From: a virus
DNA length: 32,874 nucleotides
Virus record (IMG/VR): IMGVR_UViG_3300041016_001238
Span: 1 to 32,874 of that record
Direction: 5' to 3' (one strand)
Part shown: one piece after another, positions 19,603 to 28,567 of the stretch
Numbering within the stretch: the first letter of the stretch is position 1
How the letters are laid out: each line of letters opens with the position of its first letter
Program-made: the position numbers and the translations under genes
Notes under the pieces: generated by a model
Told to the model about the DNA's origin: nothing
The model's input: only the letters and a program-made list of their open reading frames with translations
Databases searched by the model: none

Positions 19603-20733
19603 ATGACTGAATACTCAAAAATAGCAAAAGGTAGTTTTACATCTACCGGTGGAGCGCAGATTATTAATCTGCCTTTCCAACCAAACTTTGTCGAAATATT
19701 AAACTATAGTGCTGCTAATGCCGCTCCATCTGCTAACGCAGTGGTTTCGGCTTACTGGGACGTAGTGATGGGACAAGGTTATGCCCTAGAAACAGGCGTA
19801 TATAACGCAACTCCTGTTCTCGTAGCAGATAGCGTTATTGCTAATGGTATTAGTACATTTTCAGCTGGTCAGTTGCTTCAGTATGGTGCTCAGATTCAGA
19901 TTTCTGGCATCACTAAAGCAAATCCTGCTGTTGTTACTACAGCTAGTGCGCATGGTTATACGTCTGGTGACGTAGTTATTTTCCAAGGGCTATATCAGTC
20001 GTCAACAACTGGTATGCCACAAATTTGCGGAATTGCTTTCACTGTAACGGTGACAAGTACAACCGCATTTTCTATTCCTTGGAATACCAACCAAAGCAAT
20101 TATACCGCTCTAAGTGGTTCTCCTACTGGTGCATTTGTGAAAAAGGTATTATATCCTTATCTCTATGCTCCAGGAGCAACCGTCATTAGTGCTATTACAA
20201 CTGGTACAACAACAACAATTGATACCTCGTCAGCTCACAATTTCGTTGTAGGCCAAGAGGTGGCATTCCGTGTTCCTTCCGTATGGGGTACAACTCAGTT
20301 GAACTCTCTACCTAATACAATAACTCCAGGATCTCCGATCTATGGATATGTTGTAGCAGTAACGGATTACAATACGGTTGTTGTAAACATTAATTCTGTT
20401 GGATTTACGGCCTACAATAGCAACCAAACAGTGGCAGGAGTACCAGGTTTGGGCTTCCCATTTATAGTTGCAGTTGGGGATGTAAATACTGGCGGTGTTG
20501 TGATTTCTAGTGGTTCTGCCCTTTATCCTCCTCCTTTTGTGAGGCCAATTGGCACAACTACAGTTAACACTATTAATGGTCCTGCAATACAGGGTTCCTA
20601 TTTCAATAACACAGCTCAAGGGTTTACTATCGGCACTGGTGCTGGTACTAACCTAACGTCCTCTGCATTGGTAGGTGCGAATGGTAATGTGATTTATTGG
20701 AAAGCTTTTTTCTCTGACATTAGCTCTCCATAA
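19603..20733 (+). CDS. Head decoration or head-fibre-like structural protein
   Basis: 376 residues, Ser/Thr/Gly/Val-rich, beta-structured, encoded two bases after the coat stop, so made in coupled high amounts. Three parts are visible: an N-terminal domain (about 1-95), a middle module with Thr-Ala-Ser-Ala-His-Gly-Tyr-Thr-Ser-Gly-Asp-Val-Val (about 105-180) and a second module with Thr-Ser-Ser-Ala-His-Asn-Phe-Val-Val-Gly-Gln-Glu-Val (about 200-300). These His-x-(hydrophobic)-x-x-Gly-(Asp/Gln)-x-Val repeats are common in phage surface beta domains. The second module is the parent or sister of the whole protein at 20806. Likely attaches to the capsid surface; unproven. Confidence 0.6.
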   Translation: MTEYSKIAKGSFTSTGGAQIINLPFQPNFVEILNYSAANAAPSANAVVSAYWDVVMGQGYALETGVYNATPVLVADSVIANGISTFSAGQLLQYGAQIQISGITKANPAVVTTASAHGYTSGDVVIFQGLYQSSTTGMPQICGIAFTVTVTSTTAFSIPWNTNQSNYTALSGSPTGAFVKKVLYPYLYAPGATVISAITTGTTTTIDTSSAHNFVVGQEVAFRVPSVWGTTQLNSLPNTITPGSPIYGYVVAVTDYNTVVVNINSVGFTAYNSNQTVAGVPGLGFPFIVAVGDVNTGGVVISSGSALYPPPFVRPIGTTTVNTINGPAIQGSYFNNTAQGFTIGTGAGTNLTSSALVGANGNVIYWKAFFSDISSP

Positions 20734-20771
20734 ATAACATTGTAGTAATAAAAAAATTATTGCATAATTGG

Positions 20772-20797
20772 GGGGAGAGAAATCTCCCCTTTTTTTT
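20772..20797 (+). terminator. Rho-independent terminator after the capsid cluster
   Basis: GGGGAGA (20772-20778), GNRA tetraloop GAAA, TCTCCCC (20783-20789), then eight T (20790-20797). It is a textbook terminator and the strongest in the genome. The last T is followed directly by GGAG, the ribosome site of the next gene, so the two signals are fused. Confidence 0.93.
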
Positions 20798-20805
20798 GGA
20801 GTAAA

Positions 20806-21234
20806 ATGGCTTATCCTTACCCTATAACTGGGCCTATAGCCCCCTACAATAACGTTCCTATCCAGCCACAATGGTTTCAGCCAAGCCAATTTTTTATTTC
20901 TAATATTACTTTAGGAGTAAATACCACTATCACCACCACTACTGATATGAATTATGTAATTGGTCAACAGGTGCGTTTAATAATTCCCTTTTTTTTTGGA
21001 TGTAGACAATTGAATGAAAAAACAGGGGTTGTTATATCTATTCCTGCTTCTAATCAGGTAATTACAAATATCGATTCCGCACAAAATGTGGATGCATTTA
21101 CGGCTTCCGCTTCTACTACACAGCCTCAAATTATGGCTATAGGAGATGTAAACACAGGTGTAATCAATTCAAATGGCATATTGAGTACAGGAACATTTAT
21201 TCCTGGAAGTTTTCAGAATATTTCTCCTACTTGA
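20806..21234 (+). CDS. Small structural protein, paralogue of the 19603-20733 C-terminal module
   Basis: 142 residues. Residues about 48-142 (Met-Asn-Tyr-Val-Ile-Gly-Gln-Gln-Val-Arg, Arg-Gln-Leu-Asn, Ala-Ile-Gly-Asp-Val-Asn-Thr-Gly, Pro-Gly-Ser-Phe-Gln-Asn) follow the same order as the second module of 19603-20733 (His-Asn-Phe-Val-Val-Gly-Gln-Glu-Val-Ala, Thr-Gln-Leu-Asn, Ala-Val-Gly-Asp-Val-Asn-Thr-Gly, Gln-Gly-Ser-Tyr-Phe-Asn). GGAG lies four bases before the ATG and directly follows the terminator T-run. Probably a minor capsid surface or connector protein made from read-through at low level. Confidence 0.55.
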   Translation: MAYPYPITGPIAPYNNVPIQPQWFQPSQFFISNITLGVNTTITTTTDMNYVIGQQVRLIIPFFFGCRQLNEKTGVVISIPASNQVITNIDSAQNVDAFTASASTTQPQIMAIGDVNTGVINSNGILSTGTFIPGSFQNISPT

Positions 21235-21242
21235 AAGGTGTA

Positions 21243-21271
21243 TTGAGTTTATTTCTAAAGAAGAATATAAA
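21243..21271 (+). promoter_or_regulatory. Promoter for the tail module
   Basis: -35 TTGAGT (21243-21248), 17-base spacer, -10 TATAAA (21266-21271), 27 bases before the next ATG. It restarts transcription after the terminator at 20772-20797. The -35 resembles that at 14501 (TTGAGC). Confidence 0.5.
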
Positions 21272-21297
21272 ATACTTAAACAATAATTTGAGGATAG

Positions 21298-21903
21298 ATG
21301 GAAGAAGCCAAAAGAAGCCCCGGGAGACCTAAAGTGTCGCATTCACTTGCCGAACAAGAGATGGATAAAGCTCAAAAACAAATAGATGCTTTTGAAGATG
21401 GCGTTAAGTCTTTAACACTTGATCGTATGAATGAAGCTCCTAAAGCTAATGTAGAACCACAAACTAAACTTTCTTCTTCTGATATTGAAAAAGCACCTGG
21501 TACTTATCTAAAACCCGACAAAAGCATTGGTTGCAGAGATAAGTTTAATGAAAAATTTCGTGATAAATATCTATACGATAAAGAATACGTTCATTTTATA
21601 GCGGAGAACAAGGAAATCATTGGTGAGGCTATAGAAATATGGACTAGACCTTATGGGGGCATGCCTGCTGAATTTTGGAAAGTCCCTTGTAATAAACCTG
21701 TATGGGGTCCAAGATATTTAGCTGAACAAATTAAACGAGCGCATTATCATCGTTTAACAATGCAAGAAAATCGCATTGTAGGCTCAGATGGAATGGGTCA
21801 ATATTTTGGCTCAATGGCTGTAGATTCAACAATTCAAAGGCTTGATGCTATGCCTGTTAGCAGGAGTAAATCAATATTCATGGGATCAAGTAGTTTTGTA
21901 TGA
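21298..21903 (+). CDS. Conserved phage structural-module protein (201 aa)
   Basis: Starts at ATG 21298 with GAGGA just upstream. It has a basic N-terminus (Arg-Ser-Pro-Gly-Arg-Pro-Lys) and charged helix (about 1-75), then a compact conserved domain with Ile-Gly-Cys-Arg-Asp-Lys-Phe-Asn-Glu, Tyr-Val-His-Phe-Ile-Ala-Glu-Asn, Gly-Gly-Met-Pro-Ala-Glu-Phe-Trp, Trp-Gly-Pro-Arg-Tyr-Leu-Ala-Glu-Gln-Ile and Tyr-His-Arg-Leu-Thr-Met-Gln. I recall this landscape in uncultivated podovirus-like genomes, always unassigned. Its place between head and connector genes suggests a virion role. The stop overlaps the next start by four bases. Confidence 0.6.
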   Translation: MEEAKRSPGRPKVSHSLAEQEMDKAQKQIDAFEDGVKSLTLDRMNEAPKANVEPQTKLSSSDIEKAPGTYLKPDKSIGCRDKFNEKFRDKYLYDKEYVHFIAENKEIIGEAIEIWTRPYGGMPAEFWKVPCNKPVWGPRYLAEQIKRAHYHRLTMQENRIVGSDGMGQYFGSMAVDSTIQRLDAMPVSRSKSIFMGSSSFV

Positions 21904-23090
21904 ACCTGCTCTCTGATATCATTACTTATGTTCGTCGGATTATCAAGAGCCCTTCCAACTCTCAAATAACAGATGATTTGATAATTGATTATATCAATAG
22001 ATTCTACATTATGGATGTCAGTGCAAGGATTCAATTATTTGATTTAAAAACGAAATATCAGTTTATGACTGTTCCCGGGGTTGATCAATACAATATGCCC
22101 CTTTATGATGTACAAACACAGCCAGGCAATCAAACTATTGGCATGTATCCAGTTTATCAAGGTTTTACAGATAACGCATATATCAATGGCATTAAAGTCC
22201 CTTTACAAACACTTAGAGGTTCTTTTTACGATATATGGATTAATGTCCTTCAAAATTTACAATATAGTGTTGTTGGTGATGGTACAGCCGGTCCTTATAC
22301 AATCTCGATGCCTATTCTTCCTAATGGGTCTACTACACAAAATCCTCCTTTTAATGCTATTTTAAGAGGACATGTAGATATTACAGGTATAATGTCTACA
22401 CTAGTTAATATAGACCCTCCCGTGTCTAATACTATAAATACTTCTATACCTACTACTAGCATAGATTCGGCTGTTTTTATTACGTCAATAGATGCAACAG
22501 GTGCCCCAGTTATTGTTGAGGACAGTGGACAATTTCTTACTGGTAATGTAAATTACGGATTGCTGATGACCCCAGGGAAAGCCCCTTTTGGTAATACTGC
22601 GTTACCTGGTGGTTATAGCATTACATCTAATACAATAAATTATTTAACAGGGATAGCTACAGTAGAATTTCCAGTAGCCATACCTCTAGGCAACGCAATC
22701 AATGCACAATGTCGATTTTTTTCTGCTGGATTGCCAAGGGCCATTCTTTTTTATAACAATGTAATTACGCTCAGAAGCCCTCCTTCTTTTCAATACGTTG
22801 TAGAATTAGATGCTTTTCTCAGCCCAGCAGCTTTTTTAAATACCTCAGCTGCCATACCTTTTGGTTACATGTCGGAATATATAGCTCGTGGTGCTGCTAG
22901 AAAAATTCTTTCTGATACTGGTGATGTAGAGCAATTCCAATTTTACGAGCCATTATTTAGAGAACAAGAATCACTTGTTCACATTCGCAGCCAAAGACAA
23001 TGGACTTCTACACGAACACCAACTATCTATAGTCAAGGAATTGGACAAGGTCTTAATGGAAATAACAACTTTGGAAGTGGAGCTGTATGA
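21900..23090 (+). CDS. Head-tail connector-like protein (P22 gp4 position)
   Basis: 396 residues. The N-terminal ~60 residues (Asn-Leu-Leu-Ser-Asp-Ile-Ile-Thr-Tyr-Val-Arg-Arg-Ile-Ile ... Ile-Asp-Tyr-Ile-Asn-Arg-Phe-Tyr) form the helical start typical of connector/tail-adaptor proteins such as gp4. The middle is a large beta insertion (about 95-270), and the end returns to helices (Met-Ser-Glu-Tyr-Ile-Ala-Arg-Gly-Ala-Ala-Arg-Lys-Ile-Leu). Its ATG overlaps the preceding stop, and its stop overlaps the next start (both ATGA), so it lies in a coupled run of virion genes. The connector role is inferred from gene order and the helical ends. Confidence 0.5.
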   Translation: MNLLSDIITYVRRIIKSPSNSQITDDLIIDYINRFYIMDVSARIQLFDLKTKYQFMTVPGVDQYNMPLYDVQTQPGNQTIGMYPVYQGFTDNAYINGIKVPLQTLRGSFYDIWINVLQNLQYSVVGDGTAGPYTISMPILPNGSTTQNPPFNAILRGHVDITGIMSTLVNIDPPVSNTINTSIPTTSIDSAVFITSIDATGAPVIVEDSGQFLTGNVNYGLLMTPGKAPFGNTALPGGYSITSNTINYLTGIATVEFPVAIPLGNAINAQCRFFSAGLPRAILFYNNVITLRSPPSFQYVVELDAFLSPAAFLNTSAAIPFGYMSEYIARGAARKILSDTGDVEQFQFYEPLFREQESLVHIRSQRQWTSTRTPTIYSQGIGQGLNGNNNFGSGAV

Positions 23091-23656
23091 CGTTTACTTA
23101 TAATAATAGTGTTCCTGCTTCTGCAAATAATCCATCCGTAGATCAACCTAACATGCTCATAAACACTCAATCCGTTAATAGCATACTAGGTGTAGATCAT
23201 GTAAGTTTTAATGCGGTGGATGGCGGAACACATCAACAGGTAACATTTTCAAGCGAAAATACTCCTGTAGCTCAAACAGATCCTTCTTCTGTGCTTTATA
23301 CAACTCCGGGAATTGCATCTGCTATAGCTGATGTTCAATTTGTTAATCAAAATGCGACCTTTCCTATCAATTTTATAAGAGCATGGGCGTCATGTACTAC
23401 AATAGGGATATCCGCTCCCCAATCATTCAATGTTACCAGTGTTACTCCTGCAGGAGCTGGTACATATAATGTTGTTCTCCCTGCCAATGTAGTAACTGGT
23501 ACTAATTATGGCGTTATAGGAAGCGCAGCCAACAATGCAACATCCGGTGTATGGTTCACATATACCATTACCTCAGCAACTACATTCACTATATATATGT
23601 TTTCGCAGGCATTAGTACCGCCTAGTTCATTTAATTTTATGGTAATACAACTCTGA
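23087..23656 (+). CDS. Beta-rich tail/appendage protein (189 aa)
   Basis: Residues 1-65 are a linker with Ser-Val-Asp-Gln-Pro-Asn-Met-Leu-Ile-Asn-Thr-Gln-Ser-Val-Asn-Ser-Ile and Gly-Val-Asp-His-Val-Ser-Phe-Asn. Residues about 66-189 are a C-terminal beta domain with few charges, likely a trimeric knob. The family recurs at the same locus in environmental phages as I recall. It could be a tail-spike-like or collar protein. It is translationally coupled on the upstream side. Confidence 0.5.
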   Translation: MTFTYNNSVPASANNPSVDQPNMLINTQSVNSILGVDHVSFNAVDGGTHQQVTFSSENTPVAQTDPSSVLYTTPGIASAIADVQFVNQNATFPINFIRAWASCTTIGISAPQSFNVTSVTPAGAGTYNVVLPANVVTGTNYGVIGSAANNATSGVWFTYTITSATTFTIYMFSQALVPPSSFNFMVIQL

Positions 23657-23662
23657 GGACTT

Positions 23663-26428
23663 ATGGGCGAAAAGCTGGTTATTGGTCCAATAAACAAAGG
23701 TTTAAGAAACGATCGTACTGCTTTTGTCATAGATAATGACTCATTTCCTGTTTTAATTAATGCCTATCAATGGCGTGGACGTGTAAAAAGAAAACGGGGT
23801 ACTTCTCTTTTAGGCAGATTACAAAGATACTTTAACTCAACGTCAGCTTCCTACAATGCTAATGCTATAGTTTTAACACTTAATGGTTCTGGGCAAGGTA
23901 ATATCCTGACAGGATTTGGCCTGCAACCTAATGGTAACATTATACCTGGATCTGTAACTCTAGTAGGTTCAGTGGGCGTAATTACGTATACAGACCCTAC
24001 TATAGATGGTTATTTAACACCTACCGGAACGTCTGGACCAAATACAATAAATTATGCTACAGGTGATATTTTAATACCTGCACAGGCTGGCGGTACTATT
24101 ACAGCAGTGTTTTTATATTATCCAGGACTGCCAGTAATGGGGCTGGAAGATTTTATAACTAATTCTACGCAATTTTCTGGTACATTAGGTTTTGATACAG
24201 AATATGCATATAATATATCTACTGCATTCCCTTATCTGATATATGATGTAAGTTTTTATAAAAATCCTATCACTGCCAGCTACGCATCATATGTTTCTAA
24301 ATCAATAGTTACACCCACCTCTTGGAATGGACAGGATTACCAACAATTTTGGACGGTAAACTATCAAGGGGCTTTTTGGGCTACTAATGGGCCATCTGTA
24401 CCTTTTTCTGTTACTAATATTGGTATGCAATATAAGCCAATTGTTTCTACAACCATAGTTGCAGGGGGCCCACCTGCTACAGTAACTCTTCAAATTACTG
24501 CACATGGATTATCAGTCGGAGATTTTCTTTTTATTAACGAAGTAGTAACTACTACAGGAATTAATTTACAAACCGGATATGTCATTACTGTTACGGATGC
24601 AAACAATGTTATTGTAGAATTTCCCAACGCAACTATAGCTGGTGCTGGAACTGGTGGGATAGCTCAATACCTTACAAATAGATCAGATACAACAAAAGAT
24701 TGTTTGCGATGGTATGATGGAGACCCCACTAATGGAAGTGCAACAAGCCCAACATTAACTGGTAATTTAGGATGGGTAAATTTTGCTCCCCCTTTATCTA
24801 ATGGGTCTTATTCAATATCAGATTTACCAGCAGCACAATATTATTTAGTTGGGGCAAAGTTAATAGTGCCTTTTAAAGACAGGCTTCTTTTCTTTGGCCC
24901 AGTTGTTCAAACATCCGCATCAAATAGCCAAGTGTACCTTAAAGATACGGTTATATATAGTCAAAATGGCACAGCTTATTACACTTCTTCATTTACAGGT
25001 GATCCTACGCTGGCCACCACTGTTTTTAATCCGATACTCACACCCCTATCACAAACTAGCTCGCCAATTGCTTATGTAGAAGATATCACTGGGTTTGGTG
25101 GTTACATTCAAGCAGGTATTGATCAGGCAATTAATACAGTTTCTATTAACGAAGATGTTCTTTTGCTTGGTTTTGATAAACAACAAGTTAGGTTAGCTTA
25201 TAGTGGAAATGATATCATTCCTTTCAACTTATTTATTATTAATTCTGAACTTGGCTCCAACAGCACATTTTCATCAATTATATTAGATAAAGGCGCAATT
25301 ACTAAAGGTTCTCGTGGTTTTATCATAACTAGTCAAACACAAGCACAAAGAATAGATTTAGAAATACCAGATCAAGTTTTTCAAATTAATTTGACAAACA
25401 ACGGTAATGAAAGAATGTGTGCTCAACGTGATTTTGTAAGTGAATGGATATATTTTACTTATCCAGCCAATGAATTAAGTTACACATTTCCAAATCAAAC
25501 TCTTCAATATAATTATAGAGATCAATCGTGGGCTATTTTTAATGAATCTTATACAACTTATGGCTCTTTTAGACGTCAGACAGGATTTACATGGGCTACA
25601 GTAGGTTTAACATACCCTACATGGGCATCGTGGAATGATCCTTGGGATTCTGGTTCTTCAACTCTTTTACAACCAGAAGTAATAGCAGGCAATCAGCAGG
25701 GATTTGTTCTTTTTAGAAATGTTGGAACAAATGAGGGCAATTCTCTTTACATACAAAGTTTTAATAACAGTGTTGTTACTGCGCCTTATCATTGCCTTAT
25801 AGAAGGTGACTATATTGTTATTTCAGGATGTTTAGGAACGGTTGGTCCATATGTAAATGACAAAATTTTTTCAATAGGTACTACCACTGAAAACACATTT
25901 GTTTTAAATCCAGCTTTGCCATCGGGACTTAACTATTCTGGCGGTGGTTTAATTCAAAGGATGTATGTTCCTTTTATTCAAACTAAACAGTTTCCATCTT
26001 CATGGGGACAAGGACGAAAAACACGTTTAGGAGTTCAACAATATTTATTTACTACTACTTCTAATGGACAAATTACTTTATTGCTTTTTTTAAGCCAAGA
26101 TGGAAATAACCCCTATAATACAGGGCCAATAGTTCCTACAGTTGGTTCTAATAACAATTCATTAGTATATAGCACTGTTCTTTATACATGCCCAGAATCC
26201 ACTAACTTAGGTCTTACTTCTGCAAATGTTAACCTTCAAATGCCAACAGCGCAACAGCAATCGCAAATATGGCATCGTATAAACACTTCATTACTTGGAG
26301 ATACTGTTCAAATAGGATTTACTATGAATGATGCGCAAATGAGAGATACTAATTTTAATAGCCAATTTTCTGAGGTTGAATTTCATTCATGTATTATAGA
26401 TATAACTGCTTCTTCTTTGTTGGCTTAA
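23663..26428 (+). CDS. Large tail hub/stabilisation-type protein (P22 gp10 position)
   Basis: 921 residues, the largest gene. It begins with a conserved block (Ile-Gly-Pro-Ile-Asn-Lys-Gly-Leu-Arg-Asn-Asp-Arg-Thr, then Tyr-Gln-Trp-Arg-Gly-Arg-Val-Lys-Arg-Lys-Arg-Gly-Thr, about 7-48) resembling starts of tail hub proteins that plug the portal vestibule. The rest is beta-rich with several inserted surface modules, one with Thr-Ala-His-Gly-Leu-Ser-Val-Gly-Asp-Phe-Leu (about 270-285) of the same type as in 19603-20733. GAGGA precedes the ATG. Gene order equates it with gp10, the packaged-DNA stabilisation protein. The assignment is by context and overall form. Confidence 0.5.
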   Translation: MGEKLVIGPINKGLRNDRTAFVIDNDSFPVLINAYQWRGRVKRKRGTSLLGRLQRYFNSTSASYNANAIVLTLNGSGQGNILTGFGLQPNGNIIPGSVTLVGSVGVITYTDPTIDGYLTPTGTSGPNTINYATGDILIPAQAGGTITAVFLYYPGLPVMGLEDFITNSTQFSGTLGFDTEYAYNISTAFPYLIYDVSFYKNPITASYASYVSKSIVTPTSWNGQDYQQFWTVNYQGAFWATNGPSVPFSVTNIGMQYKPIVSTTIVAGGPPATVTLQITAHGLSVGDFLFINEVVTTTGINLQTGYVITVTDANNVIVEFPNATIAGAGTGGIAQYLTNRSDTTKDCLRWYDGDPTNGSATSPTLTGNLGWVNFAPPLSNGSYSISDLPAAQYYLVGAKLIVPFKDRLLFFGPVVQTSASNSQVYLKDTVIYSQNGTAYYTSSFTGDPTLATTVFNPILTPLSQTSSPIAYVEDITGFGGYIQAGIDQAINTVSINEDVLLLGFDKQQVRLAYSGNDIIPFNLFIINSELGSNSTFSSIILDKGAITKGSRGFIITSQTQAQRIDLEIPDQVFQINLTNNGNERMCAQRDFVSEWIYFTYPANELSYTFPNQTLQYNYRDQSWAIFNESYTTYGSFRRQTGFTWATVGLTYPTWASWNDPWDSGSSTLLQPEVIAGNQQGFVLFRNVGTNEGNSLYIQSFNNSVVTAPYHCLIEGDYIVISGCLGTVGPYVNDKIFSIGTTTENTFVLNPALPSGLNYSGGGLIQRMYVPFIQTKQFPSSWGQGRKTRLGVQQYLFTTTSNGQITLLLFLSQDGNNPYNTGPIVPTVGSNNNSLVYSTVLYTCPESTNLGLTSANVNLQMPTAQQQSQIWHRINTSLLGDTVQIGFTMNDAQMRDTNFNSQFSEVEFHSCIIDITASSLLA

Positions 26429-26429
26429 T

Positions 26430-26897
26430 ATGAGTAATGTTGTTAACCAGCAAGCCTTTTTAAGAACATCCAGGGCATTTCCTGAAGAAATGCATCAACT
26501 TGCCGTTGAAGTAAACAAATCTTATTTAGATATTGCTCAATCAGTAAACAATAGAACGATAGGAATCTTCCCAACTACCAGAGCCGCGCAAAATGGAAAT
26601 AGCTATTTTTTAGTAGCTAACCAACGTCAACTGGGTTTTCAACAGGTATATCCATTTACAACAACGGGTAGCATTCCTCATGGGATTACTAATTTTCAGC
26701 CTACACAAATTATAGATGCATATGGAAGCTACACAGAGGGCACTAATGCCTATGGAGTAATTTTTGGAACAAGTGTAGCAATAGCCGGTGAAGTATCTGT
26801 TTATATAACTTCTACTGATATTGTGATACAGGCAGGAGTTGGCGCCCCTGCTATTGTGTCTGGTAATATAGTTTTACTGTGGGCATCCAGGCCTTAA
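26430..26897 (+). CDS. Small tail protein of unknown function (155 aa)
   Basis: Starts one base after the hub gene stop. An N-terminal helix (Glu-Met-His-Gln-Leu-Ala-Val-Glu-Val-Asn-Lys-Ser-Tyr-Leu-Asp-Ile-Ala, about 20-36) leads into a beta domain with Tyr-Pro-Phe-Thr-Thr-Thr-Gly-Ser-Ile-Pro-His-Gly-Ile. The plan (helical tether plus trimeric beta knob) fits a short tail fibre or a needle-like gp26 substitute, which is also what the gene order would allow. Not proven. Confidence 0.5.
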   Translation: MSNVVNQQAFLRTSRAFPEEMHQLAVEVNKSYLDIAQSVNNRTIGIFPTTRAAQNGNSYFLVANQRQLGFQQVYPFTTTGSIPHGITNFQPTQIIDAYGSYTEGTNAYGVIFGTSVAIAGEVSVYITSTDIVIQAGVGAPAIVSGNIVLLWASRP

Positions 26898-26953
26898 TTT
26901 TTCTTCTACAAGAAATATATTTACATGTTATTGTATAAAAAAAGAGGTGAAAT

Positions 26954-27535
26954 ATGTCATCAATGATTGGACGGCAGGGCTTACAAGGGCCTTCTGCATA
27001 CAGTTCGGCAAGTCCTACAGGATCTATGTTACAAGGCGCTGGATCATCAAGTAAAGTTCCTAGAGGGTATGAGCAATTTCAGCAATTCACCCCAGAACAA
27101 ATGAAAGTTTTCCAGCAAATGTTTGGAAATTTAGGGCCTGATAGTTTTCTTTCTAAATTAGCCGGTGGAGATGAAGAAACTTTTGGTCAAATGGAAGCTC
27201 CTGCTCTTCGTCAATTTGGCGGACTACAAGGGAATTTAGCTTCTCGTTTTAGTGGAATGGGAGGTCTTGGAGCTAGAAAGTCTAGTGGTTTTCAAAATAC
27301 TGCTAGCCAAGCGTCTAGTGATTTTGCAAGTCAATTAAAATCTCAAAGACAAAATATTCAACAACAAGCAATTCGTGATCTTATGGGGATGAGTGAAAGC
27401 TTTTTAGGACAACGTCCTCAAGGATTGGTCCAAAAAGGTCCGGATTGGTGGGAAACTCTTCTTAGCTCTTTAGGTGGCTTGGGTGGCCAATTTTCTGGTG
27501 GATATGGCTCTAAAGTTGCTGATAAACTTTTTTAA
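26954..27535 (+). CDS. Probable DNA-ejection/internal virion protein 1
   Basis: 193 residues, rich in Gly, Gln and Ser, with a disordered N-terminus (1-45), helical segments with many Gln (about 45-150), and a Gly-rich end (Leu-Gly-Gly-Leu-Gly-Gly-Gln-Phe-Ser-Gly-Gly). AGAGGTG lies before the ATG. It is the first of three genes in the position of the P22 ejection proteins gp7-gp20-gp16, and this composition is common among them. No family motif seen. Confidence 0.5.
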   Translation: MSSMIGRQGLQGPSAYSSASPTGSMLQGAGSSSKVPRGYEQFQQFTPEQMKVFQQMFGNLGPDSFLSKLAGGDEETFGQMEAPALRQFGGLQGNLASRFSGMGGLGARKSSGFQNTASQASSDFASQLKSQRQNIQQQAIRDLMGMSESFLGQRPQGLVQKGPDWWETLLSSLGGLGGQFSGGYGSKVADKLF

Positions 27536-27544
27536 GGATAAATT

Positions 27545-28567
27545 ATGTCTATGCAAATATTACCACAGGTTCCTACAGCTGCTCAACGCTTTGCCCAAGC
27601 TTTTGGAGGTGGATTAGAAAAAGGATTTGAACGTGAATCAGAAAATAGACAAAGAATTAATTTAGAAGCTGGCAAACAAGAACAAAAAATGCAGCTACTT
27701 AAGTCTATTTTAGGAGCAGAGTTTTTAGGTGGGAACCCTCAAGAAAAAATAAGTGCTGAATTACAAGGAGAAGAGCAACCATCTTCTGCTTTCTCTAGAA
27801 GAAATCTTACAGATGAACAAATATTAGCTGCTTCTACAATCAACCCTCAAATAGCTAGTATTGCTCAGCAACAAAAGAATTTTGCTCAGCAACAAAAGAA
27901 TTTTGATGAAAAACAAATTAGAGAATCTAAAAAAGAAACTTTGCCTATTAGGAAAGAATTTGCTGATAAAGCTAAATATGCTAGACAAGGCATTGAAAAT
28001 AAAAAAAATATGGTAGCTCTTATAAACAAAGGGAACATAAATGATCCTTTAACAGTAGAGCTTTCAAAATATTTACCTGGAGCTGTTGGTAATAAATTGT
28101 TATCAACAGATACTCAATTATATAAAACTGGTTTATTTGACGAATTCGGCGTATTAAAAACTATGTTTCCTGGTCCAATTAGAGTTAAAGAAATTGAACT
28201 TTTAGAAGATAAGTTAGCTACTTTAGATAAAAGTCATGAAGCTAAATCTCAAATTTTAGAAACAGGGGCTCTTAAATTAGAAAGAGATATTATTTTAGCA
28301 AAATATGCTAGACAAGTAGAAAAACAAAATCCTAATGCTTCTGTTTTAGAATTTGAAGAGCTTGTTTCTGAAAAAGCCAAACCTGATTTGGATAAATTAT
28401 TCAATGAAATCTCAAAACAATACGATAAAATATATTTAGATTATGCTCCTAATAAGTCTAGCTATGTAGATCAATATGGTGAAATATATAAAGATGTAGC
28501 TAAAGCAGATTTAAAAGAACTTTTTGATCAAGCAAAAGAACAGGGACTTGAACTAAGGCCAAAATAA
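27545..28567 (+). CDS. Probable DNA-ejection/internal virion protein 2
   Basis: 340 residues, almost entirely helical with many Gln, Lys and Glu, so a coiled-coil protein. A 21-base tandem repeat (27863-27883 and 27884-27904) encodes a duplicated seven-residue Ala-Gln-Gln-Gln-Lys-Asn-Phe unit. The stop overlaps the next start by one base (TAATG). The position corresponds to gp20 of the P22 ejection set. It probably enters the cell ahead of the DNA. Confidence 0.5.
   Translation: MSMQILPQVPTAAQRFAQAFGGGLEKGFERESENRQRINLEAGKQEQKMQLLKSILGAEFLGGNPQEKISAELQGEEQPSSAFSRRNLTDEQILAASTINPQIASIAQQQKNFAQQQKNFDEKQIRESKKETLPIRKEFADKAKYARQGIENKKNMVALINKGNINDPLTVELSKYLPGAVGNKLLSTDTQLYKTGLFDEFGVLKTMFPGPIRVKEIELLEDKLATLDKSHEAKSQILETGALKLERDIILAKYARQVEKQNPNASVLEFEELVSEKAKPDLDKLFNEISKQYDKIYLDYAPNKSSYVDQYGEIYKDVAKADLKELFDQAKEQGLELRPK
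27863..27904 (+). repeat. 21-bp perfect tandem duplication within a coding region
   Basis: Two identical 21-base units (27863-27883 and 27884-27904). The repeat is in frame and adds seven residues to a coiled coil, so it is likely a recent replication-slippage event that is tolerated by the helix periodicity. Confidence 0.85.
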
